Origin: Planctomycetota bacterium
GTDB taxonomy: Bacteria; Planctomycetota; GCA-002687715; DRQF01
Reading direction: 5' to 3'
NCBI GenBank assembly: GCA_024275615.1
Contig: JAJRYU010000462.1
Location: 1-11,487 of the forward strand
Length of the DNA: 11,487 bases
Shown: positions 6,707 through 11,487 of the stretch, piece after piece
How positions within the stretch are numbered: the first letter of the stretch is position 1
How the letters are laid out: the number at the start of each line of letters is the position of its first letter
Made by a program: the position numbers and the translations under genes
Notes under the pieces: generated by a model
Database searches by the model: none
The model's input: only the letters and a program-made list of their open reading frames with translations
Told to the model about the DNA's origin: nothing

Positions 6707-9673
6707 TCAACGGTATCGTTTGGCTTTTTCCTCTTCGCCGATCAGTTCGTAGAGACTGAGAAGGGCCTTTTTCGACAAAGCCACGGCTGGCTCATCGATC
6801 ATTGAAGCGATTTCTAGCGACGAAAGGAAGCTCTTTTCCGCTTCGTCAAAACGCTTCAATTTTTTGTAGACCGTGCCCAAGTTCACGCGAATCGCGTGTT
6901 TCTTGCGAGGATGAATGCCAGTCGCATCTTGGATGGTTTTTGCCACGTCTTCCAAGATAGGGAGGGCATCTTTAAACCGCCCATCCAGCATCAGGCAATG
7001 CGCCCAAGAAGCACGCGAATCGATCGTCTCACTATCCTTCGGGCCGACTGTCTTGGTAAACAACTGGGCCGCTTCTGAGTAGGCAATTATGGCACCCTCG
7101 GGGTCTTGCGGATCCAGATAGCCGCCCTTCCTGAGCAGCGCTTTCGCCAGATTGACTGGTCTCACACCGGGCCGTGACCGGAAACCGGCAATGGCCTTTT
7201 CGATAGCAGCAAGCGCTAGCCCATCCTTTCTGCTGGAATAGTAGACATCGCTCAACATGATGTAGCCTGATGCGGTTTCCGCAGGGTCTTGACCTGGAAT
7301 ATTCTCGGAGGCCGCAAGCGAATCCCGAAGCAGCTCGGCGGCACGGGACAAGTTGCCTTTTTGATAATAGAGGTAGCCAAGATTTGTAAGGCTGCTTACC
7401 AAAGGTCGACTGCCTTTGGGAAACACATGTTTTTGGATCTCGATCGTCTTTTCGATGGCAGCAATGGCGTCGTCAATTTGCTCACGATCGAGGGCAATTT
7501 GAGATTCGAGCCAATAGCATTCCGCCAACAACGGGCTATTCGCGTTTAGGTTCTTTTGCCGCAAGGCCAAACAAGATTCCGAATCTTCCTTGGCCTCATC
7601 TAAGCGGCCCATGGCAACATAGATGGAACCACGAATGAAATAGCTAAGAGCGATATCGTCGTCGTTGGGGTCGAGTATTTTCTTGCGCAAGTCCAGAGCC
7701 ACTGTTGCTTGCTGCAGAGCTTCTTCGAAACGTGATTGGCGCTGCAAGAACTCCGCTCGCGTGGCAGCGATACGTGCCACACTTCGGCTCTCTTTGACGC
7801 CATGGGCCGCGAGGATTTCCTCAGCCCGTTTCAAGTGCTTGTTGGCATCAGCCAACTCTCCCAGACGATAAGAGCACCACGCCCAAGTGAGATGCACTTG
7901 AGAAGCTAGCTTGAAATAGTCCGGGAATTTCTTGAGCAGTTCCACGGCGGCTCGTGCGTGTTCCTTGCCGCGACTATAATCACCAACAGTCTGGCTCATT
8001 TGCGCAAAGAAACCATGAAGGTGAACACGGCTCTCGGGATCCCCTACGAGCGCTTTGGAGAATTTTTCTTCAACCTCTCTCATGGCGGCGCGTAGCGAGA
8101 TTTCCTCTCCCATGGCGATTGATGGATCAAGCTTGGCAAAGGTGTCGATGAGAAAGCGCGAATAGCGACTACTTCGCTCTGATTCTTTGAGCCGTTTTTG
8201 TGCTTCTTTCTCTGCCCTTTCGGATTGTCTCCTTGCCACCTCAGCCGAATTTTTCGCGGTTTCGGCCATGCGCACGCGGGCTGCAGCCTCTCGCTCTGCC
8301 CTGCTGCCCTCGCGCTCGGCGATTTTCGCTTGCTCCTGAGCTTCGAGAGCGAAATTGAATGAAACAACAGCGCCAATGACAACGGCAACAAACACAAGGA
8401 CTGTCGCCAAGAAAGCCGCTTGGTGGCGCTGCGCCATTTTCTTCACTTGGTACCACGTTGACGGTGCTCTGGCAGCGATGGGTTCCTTCGCCAAGAAGCG
8501 CTTGAGGTCATCAGAGAATGCTGCGGCAGATCCGTAGCGACGCTCTTTGTCTTTGTCGATACTCTTGGCGACAATAAGTTCAAGATCTCCACGAAATGCA
8601 GAATCGAAAGATCCAAGCGGTTTGGGTAAACTACGTTGGATGGACTCCAAGGACTGAGTGAGGCTCATACCTCTGGTATCGATGGGGACCACACCACCAA
8701 GAAGTTCGTAGAGTATGCAACCCAAGGAGTAGACGTCGGTCCGCAAGTCGACCGTGTCTTGGCTTCCGCGAGCTTGTTCAGGGCTCATGTAATTCAAAGT
8801 GCCAACGAGTTGGCCCGTTTGTGTGTGTAGAGCATTGACCGCTCGATCCGCAAGGCGCGCCAAGCCAAAATCCAGAACTTTGACTCGGCCTGATTGATCG
8901 ATCAGGATATTGGCAGGCTTCAAGTCGCGGTGAATGACGCCTTTTTGATGGGCCCCATGAACGGCGGCGGCCAGCTCAACGAAGAGCACAATGAGATCCG
9001 TGGGATTGAGACTCTCTTCTTGTGCAAACTGAAGAATAGTCTGACCATCGATGAGCTCCATGGCAAACCAAGGTTGTCGGCCGAGGGGAGTTTCCTCCCA
9101 CCCACTGGCGTAGATGCGAGCGATCCCAGGATGATCAAGACGCCCAAGTATTTCCGTTTCGAATTGGAACCTCTGTTGAAGATCCGCACTCAGAAGATCC
9201 GCACGCATGACCTTGAGCGCCACACGCCTTTTTGGTCTTTCTTGCTCCGCCTCATAGACGATACCCATGCCGCCCGTTCCGAGTTGTCGAACTATCCGAA
9301 ACTCGCCCAACTGAGAGGGCATCTCAGATAGCGGCAGTCGCATGTTTGAGAGTGCGGAGCCTTGGGAATCGCCGACAAAGGTCGCATCGGATTCTTCCCA
9401 CTTTGTTGCCGGGATTGAATCACTGATTAGCGTCGGATCCAATTGAATGAGCTCTTCAACTTGGAGAAATGCCTGGACACTTTGCTTTTTGATCTGGGCG
9501 AGGATCTCCGAACGGACCTTATTGTCGTTCGCATCTCGCAAACGACGCAGTGTGCTACGGACCAGAACTTCTTCGGGGTCATTCGATTCCATGGCCCGAT
9601 TATCAGCCAGACAGTCCACGAGGTCCATGGTGAGGCTCTCGCTCGACAAAAAAGAACCGACCGCCAAGTCCAT
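6707..9673 (-). CDS. Transmembrane Ser/Thr protein kinase with coiled coil and TPR array
   Basis: From the ATG at 9671-9673 this is a 988-aa Hanks-type kinase. A helical N-terminal segment (about 1-120) precedes the kinase domain (about 125-395). The domain has the glycine loop GTGGMG (132-137), Lys154 (VALK), alpha-C Glu173, HRDLKPAN (248-255), DFG (268-270), SPE (297-299) and Asp313, so it looks catalytically competent. One TM helix follows (about 420-440), then a charged Ala/Glu/Arg-rich coiled coil (about 441-505), then tetratricopeptide-like repeats to the end (about 550-985). The expected topology is a cytoplasmic kinase with an extracytoplasmic TPR sensor or scaffold. The frame extends to a GTG at 9826 (1039 aa), but that extension has three AGG codons and a poor family look. 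The start is uncertain; ATGs at 9628 and 9589 are also possible. It is divergent from the ECF/kinase pair, and its substrates are unknown. Confidence 0.88.
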   Translation of the reverse strand: MDLAVGSFLSSESLTMDLVDCLADNRAMESNDPEEVLVRSTLRRLRDANDNKVRSEILAQIKKQSVQAFLQVEELIQLDPTLISDSIPATKWEESDATFVGDSQGSALSNMRLPLSEMPSQLGEFRIVRQLGTGGMGIVYEAEQERPKRRVALKVMRADLLSADLQQRFQFETEILGRLDHPGIARIYASGWEETPLGRQPWFAMELIDGQTILQFAQEESLNPTDLIVLFVELAAAVHGAHQKGVIHRDLKPANILIDQSGRVKVLDFGLARLADRAVNALHTQTGQLVGTLNYMSPEQARGSQDTVDLRTDVYSLGCILYELLGGVVPIDTRGMSLTQSLESIQRSLPKPLGSFDSAFRGDLELIVAKSIDKDKERRYGSAAAFSDDLKRFLAKEPIAARAPSTWYQVKKMAQRHQAAFLATVLVFVAVVIGAVVSFNFALEAQEQAKIAEREGSRAEREAAARVRMAETAKNSAEVARRQSERAEKEAQKRLKESERSSRYSRFLIDTFAKLDPSIAMGEEISLRAAMREVEEKFSKALVGDPESRVHLHGFFAQMSQTVGDYSRGKEHARAAVELLKKFPDYFKLASQVHLTWAWCSYRLGELADANKHLKRAEEILAAHGVKESRSVARIAATRAEFLQRQSRFEEALQQATVALDLRKKILDPNDDDIALSYFIRGSIYVAMGRLDEAKEDSESCLALRQKNLNANSPLLAECYWLESQIALDREQIDDAIAAIEKTIEIQKHVFPKGSRPLVSSLTNLGYLYYQKGNLSRAAELLRDSLAASENIPGQDPAETASGYIMLSDVYYSSRKDGLALAAIEKAIAGFRSRPGVRPVNLAKALLRKGGYLDPQDPEGAIIAYSEAAQLFTKTVGPKDSETIDSRASWAHCLMLDGRFKDALPILEDVAKTIQDATGIHPRKKHAIRVNLGTVYKKLKRFDEAEKSFLSSLEIASMIDEPAVALSKKALLSLYELIGEEEKAKRYR

Positions 9674-9900
9674 CAACTCGACGATCGGTCCGGTTTTTCC
9701 GCTCCCAAGTTCAGCATTCTCGCTCTCACCGTGCCTGAGAGAGCTTGAACACCTCACCTGGGACCAGATTTGAGACAACCTCGGCGGACACTCGTAAAGT
9801 TTCTTGTCAACACCAAACTGGAACACCGCGTTCGAGGTGCCTCGGTTCTTCTCTCTCCGGGCTGATTGAGTTTTCAGGGGAGAAATCCGAAATTTTTCCG

Positions 9901-9910
9901 GCGAATTCGC
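9901..9910. repeat. Perfect 10-bp palindrome upstream of the ECF sigma gene
   Basis: GCGAATTCGC is fully self-complementary and lies in the expected promoter or leader zone of the sigma factor gene. It may be an operator or chance. Confidence 0.3.
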
Positions 9911-9932
9911 TAAACTCGCTACGAAACGGACA

Positions 9933-9937
9933 GGAGA
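9933..9937 (+). promoter_or_regulatory. Ribosome binding site that selects a TTG start
   Basis: GGAGA ends 6 nt before the TTG at 9944, an ideal placement. The next in-frame ATG (9974) has nothing comparable upstream. This supports TTG as the real start of the sigma factor gene. Confidence 0.6.
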
Positions 9938-9943
9938 CCCAGA

Positions 9944-10624
9944 TTGGCCGGTAGTGAAGCAACTTGTTGGACGATGGTGGCAAAGGCGGCCAATGGCGAC
10001 GAATCGGCACGCTCGGAGTTTGCACGTCAGTATTTGTCCATCGTCAGGGCCTATCTCAACGCTCGCTGGCGCAAAGGCCCCATGCTAAAATGGTACGACG
10101 ACGCCGTCCAAGACGTCTTTCTTGAATGCCTGCGCCCCGATGGCCCTCTTGGCCGCGTGACGGCCGATGGCAAGGGTCGCTTCCGCAGCTTCCTTTTCGC
10201 GGTCGTGCGTAACGTCGCACGTCGCTATGAAGAACGTCGCAACGCGCCCTTCGAAAAGAGCCGCGGAGATTCCGTCCTCGAAATCGTCCCCTCAGAGACC
10301 GAGAGCATCGCCACCGCATTTGATCGAGCTTGGGCCAAGACCATGATGGCGCGCGCCGGTCGCAGACATCGTACCCAGGCGGAAACTGAAGGGCCCGATA
10401 GCTTGAGGCGCGTCGAAATCTTGAAGCTTCGTTTCGGATCCGGACGACCGATCCGCGAAATCGCCAGGGAGTTGGACATGGACGTCGAAGCTGCCCACGT
10501 TGAATACCGAAAGGCACGAGCCGAGTTTAAGCGAGCCTTGCGGGAAGAAGTCCTCTACCACAACCCAGATTCTCACAGCGCCGTTGACCAAGAGTGTTTG
10601 AAACTCCTGGACCTACTCCGATAG
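9944..10624 (+). CDS. ECF-type RNA polymerase sigma factor
   Basis: This 226-aa sigma-70-family ECF factor is predicted to redirect RNA polymerase to a specific promoter set. Region sigma-2 spans about 25-95: FARQYLSIVRAYL, the DDAVQDVFLEC core-binding helix (52-62) and GRFRSFLFAVVRNVARR (78-94). Region sigma-4 lies at about 153-205, where LKLRFGSGRPIREIARELD leads into a helix-turn-helix (about 168-195). A long linker (96-150) and a 20-residue tail follow the style of kinase-linked ECF factors known from planctomycetes. The start is a TTG supported by GGAGA at 9933. It also keeps the N-terminal SEATCWTMVAKAANGDE segment, which matches the style of such proteins. Starting at the ATG at 9974 would remove ten residues. 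A kinase gene starts 6 nt downstream; no anti-sigma factor is visible, so control by phosphorylation is the obvious hypothesis. Confidence 0.88.
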   Translation: MAGSEATCWTMVAKAANGDESARSEFARQYLSIVRAYLNARWRKGPMLKWYDDAVQDVFLECLRPDGPLGRVTADGKGRFRSFLFAVVRNVARRYEERRNAPFEKSRGDSVLEIVPSETESIATAFDRAWAKTMMARAGRRHRTQAETEGPDSLRRVEILKLRFGSGRPIREIARELDMDVEAAHVEYRKARAEFKRALREEVLYHNPDSHSAVDQECLKLLDLLR

Positions 10625-10630
10625 CAAGTC

Positions 10631-11487
10631 ATGCCCGACAACGATTACAACCCTGAAGATGGCGACGATCTGGAATTGGCTTGGGATGCCGGTTTGGGTG
10701 AAGTTTTCGCTACTTCTGAGGACGCCGATCAAGCAGAGGAGACGAACGGCTGGTGCGGCCGCTTCCGCCTCGTGGAGGAAATTGCCAGGGGCGGCATGGG
10801 CATTGTCTATCGCGCTCGCGACGATCGACTTGAGCGTGACGTTGCGATCAAAGTCATTCGCCGTGATCGCATCGATGAAAACAACTGCATGTCTCGGTTC
10901 TTGGAAGAAGCGCAGATTGCTGGTCAACTCCAACACCCGGGCGTTGTGCCAATTTACGAGACTGGCTTAGACGATCTCGACCGACCATTTTTCTGTATGA
11001 AACTTGTCAAGGGCGAAACTTTGTCCTCCTTGTTTAAGGCCCGCCCCGACATTGAAGGGTCCTTAGGCCACCTCATCAATCTCTTCGGTTCAATCTGTCA
11101 GACAGTTTCCTTCGCACATGCACGTGGTGTCATACACCGAGACTTGAAACCCAGCAATGTCATGATTGGTTCGTTCGGTGAAGTCCAAGTCCTTGATTGG
11201 GGATTTGCAAAACTCATCGATGCGCCGAGAAAACCAAAGCGAAAAACGGATCGCGCCGGGCGCAAGCAGTCCTTGAAAACGATTCGCAGTTCCCAGGCAA
11301 GTTCAGAATCCGTCAGCGGCTCGATCCTCGGCACGCCAGGATACATGGCGCCGGAACAAGCCCGAGGCGAGATAGACCTCATCGACGAGCGTTGCGATGT
11401 CTTTGCCCTCGGCGCCATTTTGTGTGAAATCCTCACAGGACATGCACCACACGAAAAAGCCAACGGCAGCACGACGGCGGCGGTGGC
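10631..11487 (+). CDS. Ser/Thr protein kinase, N-terminal part (runs off the window)
   Basis: The frame is open from the ATG at 10631 to the window end: 285 full codons and no stop. It starts 6 nt after the sigma factor stop, without its own ribosome binding site, so translational coupling is likely. After an acidic N-terminal leader (about 1-42) comes a Hanks kinase domain. Its glycine loop IARGGMGIVY (51-60) has the first Gly replaced by Ala52. It continues with VAIK Lys74, alpha-C Glu93, HRDLKPSN (169-176), DWG (189-191) in place of DFG, MAPE (239-242) and CDVFALG (255-261). The DWG and ARGGMG variants are common in planctomycete and myxobacterial kinases, so activity is expected. The activation segment carries a long basic, Ser/Thr-rich insert (about 198-232). 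Most of the C-lobe and any TM or sensor domain lie beyond the window. Confidence 0.9.
   Translation, partial: MPDNDYNPEDGDDLELAWDAGLGEVFATSEDADQAEETNGWCGRFRLVEEIARGGMGIVYRARDDRLERDVAIKVIRRDRIDENNCMSRFLEEAQIAGQLQHPGVVPIYETGLDDLDRPFFCMKLVKGETLSSLFKARPDIEGSLGHLINLFGSICQTVSFAHARGVIHRDLKPSNVMIGSFGEVQVLDWGFAKLIDAPRKPKRKTDRAGRKQSLKTIRSSQASSESVSGSILGTPGYMAPEQARGEIDLIDERCDVFALGAILCEILTGHAPHEKANGSTTAAV

Larger units (their letters stand above)
9674..9943. other. Divergent promoter region between the TPR kinase and the ECF sigma gene
   Basis: About 270 nt lie between the two chosen starts; the left part may be coding if the kinase starts at the GTG at 9826. It should contain both divergent promoters, but I find no -35/-10 pair good enough to call. 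A perfect 10-bp palindrome, GCGAATTCGC, is at 9901-9910 in an AT-richer stretch, 33 nt upstream of the sigma factor start. Confidence 0.45.

Noticed and set aside
6138..6710. 190-aa open frame on the minus strand opposite the hydrolase gene
   Set aside because: It overlaps a gene with clear hydrolase motifs on the other strand, has no domain of its own, and its residues look like a frame shadow.
8894..9331. 145-aa + strand frame inside the kinase domain of the TPR kinase
   Set aside because: It is antisense to conserved kinase motifs (HRD, DFG, glycine loop) and has no independent support.
10056..10517. 153-aa Arg-rich open frame on the minus strand opposite the sigma factor
   Set aside because: Its composition (very Arg/Cys/Trp-rich) is typical of a shadow frame, and the sense strand encodes a clear ECF factor.

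Overview
The window is gene-dense, with roughly 50-55% GC by eye, and carries no RNA gene, mobile element or CRISPR array that I can see. An ECF sigma factor is followed 6 nt later by a Hanks-type kinase with a DWG motif. A second kinase carries a membrane anchor, coiled coil and TPR array. Together with non-ATG starts, these features suggest a Planctomycetota-like bacterium. That is inference from gene style; no marker gene here settles the phylum.

Layout from left to right: (1) positions 2-223 hold the 3' end of an unrecognised + strand gene, which converges on a minus-strand pair at 254-1649. The pair is a three-TM membrane protein with a possible winged-helix-like tail, followed by a ComF-type phosphoribosyltransferase. 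(2) A 341-nt intergenic region (1650-1990) holds short inverted repeats and a TATAAT box. (3) A tight + strand operon at 1991-6602 encodes gatC, gatA and gatB, then a probable exported or lipid-anchored alpha/beta hydrolase whose start overlaps the end of gatB. (4) On the minus strand, 6707-9673 encodes a transmembrane Ser/Thr kinase with a TPR sensor-like region. (5) Divergent from it, an ECF sigma factor (9944-10624) and a second Ser/Thr kinase (10631 to beyond the window end) form a bicistron.

GatCAB makes Gln-tRNA(Gln) and/or Asn-tRNA(Asn) by transamidation. All catalytic landmarks of GatA and the Cys4 motif of GatB are intact. The right third looks like a signalling locus. An ECF factor with no visible anti-sigma factor is coupled to a cytoplasmic-looking kinase and sits head-to-head with a membrane-spanning TPR kinase, so phosphorylation could control the sigma factor. 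That link is inferred from gene order.

Points most worth a second look: the Gly-to-Gln change in the ComF PRPP loop, the membrane protein with an OmpR-like tail next to comF, the hydrolase fused translationally to the gatCAB operon, and the kinase / ECF / kinase locus, whose second kinase has a long basic Ser/Thr-rich activation-segment insert.
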